Shown here: in pieces, positions 54,713 through 63,167 of the stretch
Numbering within the stretch: position 1 is the stretch's first letter
Layout of the letters: each line of letters starts with the position of its first letter
NCBI RefSeq assembly: GCF_023571765.1
Contig: NZ_JAMJXC010000004.1
Span: forward strand, 186,001 to 250,000
Origin: Xanthobacter aminoxidans
GTDB lineage: Bacteria; Pseudomonadota; Alphaproteobacteria; Rhizobiales; Xanthobacteraceae
Direction: 5' to 3'
DNA: 64,000 bases
The notes under the pieces: model-generated
Databases searched by the model: none
What the model was told of the DNA's origin: nothing
Seen by the model: only the letters and a program-made list of their open reading frames with translations
Program-made: the position numbers and the translations under genes

Positions 54713-55483
54713 TCAGGGCGCGACGACCGTGACGCGCCCCACTCCCATCGCCGCCGTGGCGATGGCGCCCGGCTCGCGGATGGAAAACACGATTATCGGC
54801 AACGCCGCTTCGCGGGCAAGCGCGAACGCGGCCGCATCCATCACCTTGAGGTCGCGCGAGAGCGCCTCGTCGTGGGTGATGCGGTCGTAGCGGGTGGCCG
54901 AGGGGTCGAGCTTGGGATCGGCGGAATAGACGCCGTCCACATTGGTCGCCTTCAGCACCGCGTCGCAATCGAGCTCGGCCGCGCGGAGCACGGCGCCGGT
55001 GTCGGTGGTGAAATAGGGATTTCCCGTTCCGCCGGTCAGCACCACGATGCGGCCGCGCCGCAGATGCCGCATGGCCGGCTGGCGGGCGTAGGGCTCGCAC
55101 ACCGTCGGCATGGGGATGGCGGAAAGCGTGCGCGCGGGCGCGCCGGCGGCCTCGATGGCCCGTTCCAGCGCGAGGCCGTTCATGACGGTCGCGAGCATTC
55201 CCATGTGGTCCGCGGTGGCGCGATCGAGATTCTCGTCCGCCACCCGCGCGCCGCGCAGGATGTTGCCGCCGCCGACGACCACTGCCACCTCGCACCCCGC
55301 CGCACGGGCGGCGACGAGGTCACGGGCGATGCGGGCGACGGTGGGGGGATGCAGGCCGAAGGGCTCGGCCCCCATCAGGGCCTCGCCCGAGACCTTCACC
55401 AGAATGCGGGGATAAGGCAGTCCCGGCGCCGCGAAGGGCGCCGGGGGTTCCGGATAGTCCGAGTCGTCGGAGATGGCGGTCAT
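54713..55483 (-). CDS. pyrH: UMP kinase
   Basis: PyrH phosphorylates UMP to UDP in pyrimidine synthesis. The 256-residue protein has [100 protein letters not shown] and [27 protein letters not shown]. The N-terminus carries about 20 extra Pro/acidic residues. It follows tsf by 23 bases. Confidence 0.96.
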   Translation of the reverse strand: MTAISDDSDYPEPPAPFAAPGLPYPRILVKVSGEALMGAEPFGLHPPTVARIARDLVAARAAGCEVAVVVGGGNILRGARVADENLDRATADHMGMLATVMNGLALERAIEAAGAPARTLSAIPMPTVCEPYARQPAMRHLRRGRIVVLTGGTGNPYFTTDTGAVLRAAELDCDAVLKATNVDGVYSADPKLDPSATRYDRITHDEALSRDLKVMDAAAFALAREAALPIIVFSIREPGAIATAAMGVGRVTVVAP

Positions 55484-55506
55484 GGGAGCCCCCTCCCCGC
55501 CTGCGA

Positions 55507-56430
55507 TCAGGACTGGCCGGCGGCGGCGGCCACCTCGGCCGCGAAGTCGGTCTCTTCCTTCTCGATGCCCTCGCCGAGCGCGTAGCGCACGAACGCGGTG
55601 AGCTTGACCGGAGCGCCGACCTGGCCCTCGGCCTCCTTCAGCACCTGCGCGACGGACTTGGAGCCGTCATGCACGAAGGGCTGGTCGAGGAGGGTGTTCT
55701 CCTTGAAGAAGCTCTTCATGCCGCTTTCGGCGATCTTGTCCTGCACGTTGGCGGGCTTGCCCTGGTGCTTCTCGAGCAGGATGGCCTTCTCGCGGGCGAT
55801 GGTGGCCTCGTCGATGCCGGAGGCGTCGAGCGCCAGCGGGTTGAGGGCCGCCACGTGCATGGCGATCTGCCGGCCGAGGGTGGAGAGCTTCTCCACGTCG
55901 CCCTCGGACTCGAGCGCCACGAGCACGCCGATGCGGCCCTGGCCCTCGACCACGGCGCCGTGCACGTAGGATGCAATCACGCCCTTGGAGACCGTGAGCT
56001 TCACCGAACGGCGGAGCGTCATGTTCTCGCCGATGGTGGCGATGAGCGCCGTGAGGCGGTCGGCGACGGTGACGTCCTCGCCCGGGAACTTGGCGGCGGC
56101 AACGGCCTCCAGGGAGCCGTCCGTGTTGAGGGCGACCTTGGCCACCTCACGCACGAACGCCTGGAAGTCGGGGTTGCGCGCCACGAAGTCGGTCTCGGCA
56201 TTCACCTCGACGGCGGCGGCGTAGTGGCCGGAGGACTCAACCGCGACCAGGCCCTCGGCGGCCACGCGGCCGGCCTTCTTGGCGGCCTTGGCGAGACCCT
56301 TCTTGCGCAGCCAGTCGATGGCAGCCTCGACGTCGCCGTTCGTCTCGGTGAGCGCGGACTTGCAGTCCATCATGCCTGCGCCGGTCTTGTCGCGCAGTTC
56401 CTTCACGAGCCCGGCGGTGATCGCAGCCAT
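55507..56430 (-). CDS. tsf: Elongation factor Ts
   Basis: EF-Ts exchanges GDP for GTP on EF-Tu. The 307-residue protein begins [55 protein letters not shown], includes the conserved [16 protein letters not shown] motif, and ends with a dimerisation region ([35 protein letters not shown]). It follows rpsB by 121 bases, in which a strong hairpin is found. Confidence 0.97.
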   Translation of the reverse strand: MAAITAGLVKELRDKTGAGMMDCKSALTETNGDVEAAIDWLRKKGLAKAAKKAGRVAAEGLVAVESSGHYAAAVEVNAETDFVARNPDFQAFVREVAKVALNTDGSLEAVAAAKFPGEDVTVADRLTALIATIGENMTLRRSVKLTVSKGVIASYVHGAVVEGQGRIGVLVALESEGDVEKLSTLGRQIAMHVAALNPLALDASGIDEATIAREKAILLEKHQGKPANVQDKIAESGMKSFFKENTLLDQPFVHDGSKSVAQVLKEAEGQVGAPVKLTAFVRYALGEGIEKEETDFAAEVAAAAGQS

Positions 56431-56451
56431 GTTCAATCCCTTCTTCTCGCG

Positions 56452-56487
56452 CCACGGCCGGCCACGGTGCGCCCGAGCCGGCCGTGG
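56452..56487. terminator. Hairpin between rpsB and tsf
   Basis: CCACGGCCGGC (56452-56462) pairs exactly with GCCGGCCGTGG (56477-56487), loop of 14 bases. No T-run is evident. Such hairpins in the rpsB-tsf gap can attenuate read-through and set the ratio of S2 to EF-Ts. Confidence 0.5.
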
Positions 56488-56551
56488 GGGCGCGGTGCGC
56501 CCCATTACTCTCGATTCGTTTTCAGATCTGCGACAAGGACGGTGACGGGTG

Positions 56552-57556
56552 TCACTCGACCTCGGCAGACATCTCCTTGGCCTGGGCAATCCAGCCGTCC
56601 ACGCGGCCGGGCAGACCCACTTCCTCGCCGATGCGGTGCGCATCGACGGCGTCGAGGCCGGCAATCTGGCCGAAGTGGAACACGCCGAGATCGTTGAGCT
56701 TCTGCTCGATCTCGGGGCTCACGCCGGTGAGCTTCTTCAGGTCGTCGGCAACGCCGCGCGGACCCGACAGGGGCTCGAAGGACGACCACACGCTGGTCTC
56801 GACCGGCAGGTCCTCGACGAGCGGAGCCTCTTCGGCGCCCACGTCGTAGCCGAGATCGCTGTGACCGCGGCCGATGCCGTCGATGGCGGCGCGGGCGATC
56901 AGGTCGCAATAGAGCTGGATGGCGCGGCCGGCGTCATCGTTGCCCGGGACCGGATAGGCGATGCCGTCGGGATCGCAATTGGTGTCGAGGATGGCCGCCA
57001 CCGGGATGCCGAGGCGCTGGGCCTCCTTCACGGCGATGTCTTCCTTGTTCGTGTCGATCACGAACAGCAGGTCCGGCAGGCCGCCCATGTCGCGGATGCC
57101 GCCGAGCGCCTTGTCCAGCTTCTCCTTTTCACGGGAGAGCGTCAGGCGCTCCTTCTTGGTGTAGCCGGAAGACGCCTCGGGGGCGGCCAGCATCTCCTCC
57201 AGCTTCTTCAGCCGGGCGATGGAGTTGGAGATGGTCTTCCAGTTGGTGAGCATGCCGCCGAGCCAGCGGGAGTTCACATAATACTGGGCGGAGCGGCGGG
57301 CGGCGTCCGCCACCTGCTCCTGCGCCTGGCGCTTGGTGCCGACGAACAGCACGCGGCCGCCCTGGGCCACGGTGTCGGACACGGCCTGCAGGGCGCGGTG
57401 GAGCGCCGGCACGGTCTGCGACAGGTCGAGAATGTGGATGTTGTTGCGAACGCCGAAGATGTACGGAGCCATCTTGGGGTTCCAACGGTGGGCCTGATGG
57501 CCGAAGTGCACGCCAGCTTCGAGGAGCTGACGCATCGAATAATCGGGAAGAGCCAC
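56552..57556 (-). CDS. rpsB: 30S ribosomal protein S2 (uS2) with C-terminal extension
   Basis: The 334-residue protein has the uS2 core ([102 protein letters not shown]). About 90 extra C-terminal residues contain a helix-hairpin-helix-like stretch ([43 protein letters not shown]). E. coli S2 is 241 residues. GTG 57556 is preferred because the family starts (M/V)ALPD(Y/F)SMRQLL and GGAG precedes it. First gene of the translation/envelope cluster. Confidence 0.95.
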   Translation of the reverse strand: MALPDYSMRQLLEAGVHFGHQAHRWNPKMAPYIFGVRNNIHILDLSQTVPALHRALQAVSDTVAQGGRVLFVGTKRQAQEQVADAARRSAQYYVNSRWLGGMLTNWKTISNSIARLKKLEEMLAAPEASSGYTKKERLTLSREKEKLDKALGGIRDMGGLPDLLFVIDTNKEDIAVKEAQRLGIPVAAILDTNCDPDGIAYPVPGNDDAGRAIQLYCDLIARAAIDGIGRGHSDLGYDVGAEEAPLVEDLPVETSVWSSFEPLSGPRGVADDLKKLTGVSPEIEQKLNDLGVFHFGQIAGLDAVDAHRIGEEVGLPGRVDGWIAQAKEMSAEVE

Positions 57557-57805
57557 TTTGGTATTCTCCGGTTGAGCCTCCGCGGACGTACCTTCGCCAA
57601 TGGCGATAGGCACCGGATGGCCGATATGGCCTGTGTCCGCGTGCGGAATGGGTCGGGCACATACACGAGGTGGGGCTGATAGGCAAGGGTGGCGCCCCGC
57701 GGGGGTGTGCCCTGCCCTCTCGCCGCCATGCTCCGGCGTGCCGGCGACGGGGCACCTGAATACGGCAACGGCCGCAGCGGGACGCGGGGTGGCGCCCGCC
57801 CCATT

Positions 57806-59458
57806 TTACCCTCCGGCGGCGCGCTGGCGCTCTTCTTCCACCAGTTCCTTCTTGGAGAGCTTGCCCACGACGCTCTTGGGCAGGCTCTCGCGAATCTCGA
57901 CGGCCTTGGGCATCTCGATCTTGGAAATCTGGGCGGAGAGGAAGTCCATCAGCTCGGCCGGAGTCGCCTGCGCGTCCTTGCGCAGGGTGACGAAGGCCTT
58001 GGGCGCCTGGCCGCGATAGCTGTCGGGAATGCCGATGGCCACCGCCTCGGCCACCGCCGGATGGAGGTAGAGCGCCTCCTCGATCATCCGGGGATAGACG
58101 TTGTAGCCGCCGCAGAGAATCACGTCCTTGATGCGGTCCACGAGGAACAGGTAGCCGTCCTCGTCGAGATAGCCGACATCGCCGGTGCGCAGCGCCCCGT
58201 CCACGAAGACGGCGGTGGTTTCGTCCGGGCGATTCCAGTAGCCGGCCATGACCTGCGGACCGCGCACGCACACCTCGCCTTTCTGGCCCACCGGCATCAT
58301 GCGGGCTGAATCGGCGAGGTCGCGAATCTCGATCACCGTCTCGGGCAGAGCGGTGCCCACCGAGCCGTCCTTGACGAGACCGAGCGGCGGGTTGGCGCTC
58401 ACCACCGGCGAGCTTTCGGAGAGGCCGTAGCCCTCCACCAGCGGGCAGCCGGTGAGTTCCTGGAATCGCGTGCGCACATCGAGCGGCAGCGGCGCGCCGC
58501 CGGAGATGGAAAGCGTGAGGGAGGAGAGGTCGCGCTTCTCGATGTCCCCCACATTGTTGATGGCGGCGTAGATGGTCGGCACGCCGGGGAACATAGTGGG
58601 CTTCTCGCGCTCGATGTCGTCGAGCAGCGACATGAGGTTGAAGCGCGGCACCAGGATGATCTCGGCACCGAGGCAAATCGGGATGAGCATCACCGTCTGC
58701 ATGGCGAAGACGTGGAACAGGGGCAGCACGCCCAGCACCCTTTTCACCCCGATCCGCTCGCACTCCGCATGCTGGACCAGCTGGCGGGCATTGGCCGAGA
58801 CGTTGGCGTGGGTGAGCATGGCGCCCTTGGGCACGCCCGTGGTGCCGCCGGTATATTGCAGCACCGCGAGGTCTTTGGCCGGGTCCACCTTCACCGGTTC
58901 GGGGCGGTCGCCGTGCTTGAGGAGCGAAGCGTAGTCCACATGCATCCCGTCGCCGGTGCTGTAGACCGCCTTCTCCTTGCGCTTGAACAGGTTGAAGAGC
59001 AGCCCCTTGGGAAACGGCAGGATGCCGGACATGGGGCAGACGACGATGGATTTCAGCCCCGACTCATGGGCCACCGCGAGGACGCGGGAGTGGATCAGCT
59101 TGAGGTCGGGGACCACCATGATGGTCGTGCCGGAATCGCGGATCTGGTGCCTCAGCTCGCGCTCCACATAGAGCGGGCTGAAGTTCACCACCGTGCCGCC
59201 GGCCTTCATCACCGCGAAGAAGAAAATGACGGAATAGGGCGTGTTGGGCAGGCACAGGCCCACATGGGTGCCCTTGCGCACGCCCATGGCCTGAAGCCCT
59301 GCCGCCACCTTGTCCACCGTGGCGCCGACCTCGGCATAGGTCCACTTGCGGCCGAGGAAGCTCAGGGCCGGCTTCGCGCCATGCGCCGCGACGCTGCCTT
59401 CCAGAAGCTCGGGCACGGGCGAGATGGCGATGGCCGCCGCATCGGTGCGATGGAGCAT
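57806..59458 (-). CDS. fadD: Long-chain fatty acid-CoA ligase
   Basis: The 550-residue AMP-binding enzyme activates fatty acids with ATP and CoA. It shows KVAAGLQAMGVRKGTHVGLCLPNTPYSVIFFFAVMKAGGTVVNFSPLY, the P-loop-like LQYTGGTTGVPKGAMLTHANV, VEGYGLSESSPVVS, LRTGDVGYLDEDGYLFLVDRIKDVILCGGYNVYP and PKSVVGKLSKKEL with the catalytic Lys. AGGAGGGACATC before ATG 59458 is a near-ideal ribosome site. It stands next to a FadL porin gene, both on the minus strand. Confidence 0.92.
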   Translation of the reverse strand: MLHRTDAAAIAISPVPELLEGSVAAHGAKPALSFLGRKWTYAEVGATVDKVAAGLQAMGVRKGTHVGLCLPNTPYSVIFFFAVMKAGGTVVNFSPLYVERELRHQIRDSGTTIMVVPDLKLIHSRVLAVAHESGLKSIVVCPMSGILPFPKGLLFNLFKRKEKAVYSTGDGMHVDYASLLKHGDRPEPVKVDPAKDLAVLQYTGGTTGVPKGAMLTHANVSANARQLVQHAECERIGVKRVLGVLPLFHVFAMQTVMLIPICLGAEIILVPRFNLMSLLDDIEREKPTMFPGVPTIYAAINNVGDIEKRDLSSLTLSISGGAPLPLDVRTRFQELTGCPLVEGYGLSESSPVVSANPPLGLVKDGSVGTALPETVIEIRDLADSARMMPVGQKGEVCVRGPQVMAGYWNRPDETTAVFVDGALRTGDVGYLDEDGYLFLVDRIKDVILCGGYNVYPRMIEEALYLHPAVAEAVAIGIPDSYRGQAPKAFVTLRKDAQATPAELMDFLSAQISKIEMPKAVEIRESLPKSVVGKLSKKELVEEERQRAAGG

Positions 59459-59644
59459 GATGTCCCTCCTGCGCCGGCGCTCTTCTGTTTTCTTGGGCAA
59501 GCCGGCGGCGTCATCTCCGACGTTGGATCAGCAACGCCGTGATTCAAGAATGCTGGCGCGCGATTGCGCCAGAAAGGCGGTTTGTGCCGGGTCGACTGAA
59601 GCGGAAACCGGCGGCGCGGACGCCGCCGGGGATCGCGCTAGGCC

Positions 59645-60997
59645 CTACTTGGTGATGAGGGCCGCCGCCTGCGGCGCGTCGAACTTGTAGCGCAGGCCCA
59701 CCGAGACAATGTCCACGTAGCCGTTGCTCACCTGGCCGACCAGCGTTCCGCGCAGGGCGTTGGCCGGATCGGCGGGGGTGAGCATGATCGGGCTCGTCTC
59801 GCCGAAGATGTGGGTGTAGGCGAAGTCCGCCGAGAACTGCGACGTGAAGTTGTAGGTCAAGCCGCCCGAGAGCCAGAAGCGGTTGGTGTCAGGCAGGCGC
59901 GGAGAGCGGGTGGCATCAGGCACGGGCGTCAGCTCGTAGCCAATGCCGGCGCGCAGGGCGAGCTTGGGGTCCCACTGATACTCGACGCCGCCGGAGAAGA
60001 ACCAGCCGTCGTTCCACTGGAGGTCGAGCGTGCTGACCGGCAGGCCGAAGGCCTTCACCGTCAGCTCCTGGACCGTCGACCAATTGGTCCACTCCACCGT
60101 GCCGAGCACAGTCCATTGGGCATTGAGCTTGGAGCGGAACGAGGCGGTGATCTGGTCGGGCAGCGTCAGGCCGGCCGTCGCATTCACGCTCTTGACGGGC
60201 ACGATATTGGCGACGGACACGTCCAGCATGCCGTTGAGGGTCTGCGAGATCTGCGACTTGTAGCCGATGCCGAGCGTGGTTCCGGGCGCCAGCGTGAACA
60301 GCACGCCGAGATTGATGCCGTAGCCGATATCGTCGCCGTTGACCTGGGCATAGAGATTGTTGGACGGCGGCGCGAAGCCCGCGAACTGCGCGTTGGTGAG
60401 CTTGGCGTTGATGTAATTGATGTTGAGACCGCCGCCGATGGTCATCCAGTCAGTGAGCTTGTAGGCCACCGAGAGCTGGGCGTTCATGTCGAAGATGCTG
60501 CTGGTGCAGCCGTAATACCGGCCGGACCAGCTGCACGGCGCGTCGGTGACGAGGCCGAAGGGCGAGGTCAAGCCGAAGCCGATCGCCCACTTGTCCCAGG
60601 CATAGGTGGCGAAGAAGGTCGGCAGCGTGCCGTTGTCCACGATATCGCTGACGCCGGCATTCCCGAGGCTGGCGCCGGTGATAGGCGCAGTCGCCGAGAA
60701 CACGTCAATGGAGGCGTGCGGCGCAATATAGGTGACATTGCCTTCCACGTTCAGCCCCGGATTGAAGCTGATGGCCGCGGGGTTCCAGGTCATGGCGGCG
60801 AGGCCGTCGCCGCCGGCCGCCGTGCCAGCGAAGGATGTGCCCTGATAGTAGGAGCTCTGCTCGCGCAGCCCGAATCCGCCGGCATGGGCGGCGCCGTTCG
60901 CCAAGACGGCGGGAATCGCAACGGCGGAAATGGCAAGCACCGGAGCCACGCGGCGTGGCCAATCGCGATTGGCCCTGGCCCACTTGTGCATCGTCAT
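59645..60997 (-). CDS. fadL: FadL/OmpP1 family outer-membrane transporter
   Basis: The 450-residue protein forms an outer-membrane barrel for uptake of long-chain fatty acids or other hydrophobic compounds. It has a signal peptide (ending ANGAAHA), the mature N-terminal hatch GGFGLREQSSYYQGTSFAGTAAGGDGLAAMTWNPA including the NPA motif, and FSADFAYTHIFGE near the end with alternating strand pattern throughout. It diverges from a MerR regulator and carries operator-like boxes in its promoter. Confidence 0.92.
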   Translation of the reverse strand: MTMHKWARANRDWPRRVAPVLAISAVAIPAVLANGAAHAGGFGLREQSSYYQGTSFAGTAAGGDGLAAMTWNPAAISFNPGLNVEGNVTYIAPHASIDVFSATAPITGASLGNAGVSDIVDNGTLPTFFATYAWDKWAIGFGLTSPFGLVTDAPCSWSGRYYGCTSSIFDMNAQLSVAYKLTDWMTIGGGLNINYINAKLTNAQFAGFAPPSNNLYAQVNGDDIGYGINLGVLFTLAPGTTLGIGYKSQISQTLNGMLDVSVANIVPVKSVNATAGLTLPDQITASFRSKLNAQWTVLGTVEWTNWSTVQELTVKAFGLPVSTLDLQWNDGWFFSGGVEYQWDPKLALRAGIGYELTPVPDATRSPRLPDTNRFWLSGGLTYNFTSQFSADFAYTHIFGETSPIMLTPADPANALRGTLVGQVSNGYVDIVSVGLRYKFDAPQAAALITK

Positions 60998-61041
60998 GAA
61001 GACCCCCTCCTAGGCTGAATTCCTCCGGGCCCGGCACGCTG

Positions 61042-61081
61042 CGGTGCACTATACGTTTTATCGGTGCCCTATACGTCACCC
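61042..61081 (-). promoter_or_regulatory. fadL promoter with duplicated operator boxes
   Basis: CGGTGC(A/C)CTATACGT occurs twice in tandem (61042-61056 and 61062-61076) with an exact 20-base period. On the minus strand these supply TGACGT (61073-61078) and TATAGT (61048-61053), separated by 19 bases, the long spacer common in MerR-controlled promoters. The 14-mer CCTATACGTCACCC (61068-61081) reappears inverted at 61342-61355 next to the merR start. Confidence 0.6.
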
Positions 61082-61341
61082 AGCATGCCGCTCGCGAATG
61101 ATCCGTCAACCGGCTTCCTGCAGCGTAGTGGGCCAAGACGCTGGGGAAATCGGCAAGCGTTGCGCCGATGCAACAGTGGCGAAACGGAAGCGCTGCTGTC
61201 CAGAAAACTCGCCGGCCGCAGGGACGCTATCCACCGGCTTGTGGCGCTCCCTGGCTCCACCGCTTGTGAAGACGCCACCACCGCGTCATCTGCCAAACGG
61301 GTCTTGCGGAGAAGGTCAAAGCATGTATCTTCGGGGCGACT

Positions 61342-61355
61342 GGGTGACGTATAGG
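61342..61355 (+). promoter_or_regulatory. Operator-like box at the merR start
   Basis: GGGTGACGTATAGG is the exact reverse complement of 61068-61081 in the fadL promoter. It ends 7 bases before the GTG at 61363. If TATAGG acts as -10, the transcript would begin at or near the start codon (leaderless). The 61082-61341 stretch between the boxes holds no gene. Confidence 0.55.
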
Positions 61356-61362
61356 TGAACCG

Positions 61363-61800
61363 GTGGCATCCTCTGGCAAACGTGGCGGCGCGTCCGCTTT
61401 GACCGACACGTTCTTCACCGTCACGCAGCTGGCGCGGGACCTCTCGGTCACGCCGCGCACCATCCGATTCTACGAGGACAAGGGGCTCATCACCCCGCGT
61501 CGCGCCGGCACCATGCGCGTCTACACCAAGCGCGATCGCGCCCGCATGGCGCTGATCCTGCGCGGCAAGCGCCTCGGCTTCTCGCTGCGCGAGATCAAGG
61601 ACTATCTCGACCTCTACGACCTCGACCCGAGCCAGAGCGAGCAGATTCGCCTGCTTCTGAAGCAGGTTCAGGACCGCCTCGAGATGCTGGAGGACCAGCG
61701 CCTCGCCCTCGAGGAAACCATTATCGAGCTCAAGGATATCGAGGAGCAGGCCCTGTCTGCCCTCGCCAGCCAGACCGGCGACCAGAAGGCCGCCGGCTAG
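61363..61800 (+). CDS. MerR family regulator, LiuR-like
   Basis: The 145-residue protein has a MerR helix-turn-helix (FTVTQLARDLSVTPRTIRFYEDKGLITPRRAGTMRVYTKRDRARMALILRGKRLGFSLREIKDYLDLY) and a coiled-coil dimer helix. No metal-binding Cys is seen. This type includes LiuR, a proteobacterial regulator of branched-chain amino acid and fatty acid catabolism. Its position between fadL and thiolase genes, and shared boxes, support that role. The start is GTG 61363. Confidence 0.9.
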   Translation: MASSGKRGGASALTDTFFTVTQLARDLSVTPRTIRFYEDKGLITPRRAGTMRVYTKRDRARMALILRGKRLGFSLREIKDYLDLYDLDPSQSEQIRLLLKQVQDRLEMLEDQRLALEETIIELKDIEEQALSALASQTGDQKAAG

Positions 61801-61999
61801 GCCGACGCCGGCCGGCCCACGGGGCCGGGTCGAGCGCAGGCCATTCCGAGTTTTTCGTGGGGCTTTCCCGGGCGGATTTTTCATTCGCGTGGATCGCCCC
61901 ATCACGCCCCCAACCGCCGCACCAAGCGGTGGCGCAAATGATCGAAACCCGCCGCTCGAAAAGTGGCGGCCGACAACAATGGACAGGCAGGAGATCCCA

Positions 62000-63157
62000 A
62001 TGAACGCGCCGATGCGCAACGTCGTGATTGCAGGCTATGCCCGCTCGCCCTTCACCCTCGCCAGGAAGGGTGATCTGGCGCGCGTGCGCCCCGATGATCT
62101 CGCGGCCCAGGTGGTGGCCGATCTCGTGGCCCGCACCGGCGTGAAGGTGGACGACATCGAGGACCTGATCGTCGGCTGCGCCTTCCCCGAGGCCGAGCAG
62201 GGCTTCAACGTCGCCCGCCTCATCGGCATGATCGCCGGCCTGCCCGAGAGCGTCGCCGGCGTGACGCTGAACCGCTTCTGCGGCTCCTCCATGCAGTCGG
62301 TCCACAACGCGGCCGGACAGATCCAGCTCGGCGCGGGCGAAGTGTTCATCTGCGCCGGCATCGAGAGCATGAGCCGCGTGCCCATGACCGGCTTCAACCC
62401 CATGCCCAACCCCGCGCTCTACAAGTCCATGCCGCAGGCCTACATGGGCATGGGCGAGACCGCCGAGAACGTCGCGGCCAAGTGGCAGATCACCCGCGCC
62501 GATCAGGACGCCTTCGCCCTCAAGAGCCACCAGAAGGCGACGAAGGCCGAGGCGGAAGGCCGCTTCAAGGACGAGATCGTCGCCATCAAGGCCAACGGCA
62601 AGGTCAACAAGACCGTGGATCAGGACGGCTGCATCCGCCGCGACGCGACGGCCGAAGCCCTCGCCGCCCTCAAGCCCTCCTTCGACGAGAATGGCACGGT
62701 GACGGCCGGCACCGCCTCTCCCCTCACCGACGGCGCCTCCGCCGTGCTGGTGTGCACCGAGGACTACGCGCTGAAGAACGGCCTTACCCCCCTCGCCCGC
62801 ATCCGCAGCGTGGCGGTGGCCGGTTGCGCGCCGGAGATCATGGGCATCGGCCCCGTCGCCGCGACCAAGAGGGCGCTGGCCCGTGCCGGCATCGACGTGT
62901 CCGAGATCGAGGTGGTGGAGCTGAACGAGGCCTTCGCCTCCCAGGCCCTCGCCTGCCAGCGGGAACTCGGCATCAAGGACGAGGTGCTGAACCTCGACGG
63001 CGGCGCCATCGCGCTGGGCCATCCCCTCGGCGCCACCGGCGCGCGCATCGTCGGCAAGGCGGCCTCGCTCCTGAAGCGGGAAGGCGCCAAGTACGCCCTC
63101 GCCACCCAGTGCATCGGCGGCGGACAGGGCATCGCCACCATCCTCGAGCGCGTCTGA
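62000..63157 (+). CDS. fadA: Acetyl-CoA C-acyltransferase (thiolase)
   Basis: The 385-residue thiolase performs the last step of beta-oxidation, splitting 3-ketoacyl-CoA. It has NRFCGSSMQSVHNAAGQIQLG with the nucleophilic Cys, ESMSRVPM, VELNEAFASQALAC, GGAIALGHPLGATGAR with catalytic His, and CIGGGQGIATILE with the second Cys. AGGAG precedes ATG 62000. The 61801-61999 gap may hold its promoter. It is followed 10 bases later by the 3-hydroxyacyl-CoA dehydrogenase gene. Confidence 0.94.
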   Translation: MNAPMRNVVIAGYARSPFTLARKGDLARVRPDDLAAQVVADLVARTGVKVDDIEDLIVGCAFPEAEQGFNVARLIGMIAGLPESVAGVTLNRFCGSSMQSVHNAAGQIQLGAGEVFICAGIESMSRVPMTGFNPMPNPALYKSMPQAYMGMGETAENVAAKWQITRADQDAFALKSHQKATKAEAEGRFKDEIVAIKANGKVNKTVDQDGCIRRDATAEALAALKPSFDENGTVTAGTASPLTDGASAVLVCTEDYALKNGLTPLARIRSVAVAGCAPEIMGIGPVAATKRALARAGIDVSEIEVVELNEAFASQALACQRELGIKDEVLNLDGGAIALGHPLGATGARIVGKAASLLKREGAKYALATQCIGGGQGIATILERV

Positions 63158-63167
63158 GGAGGGCCGG

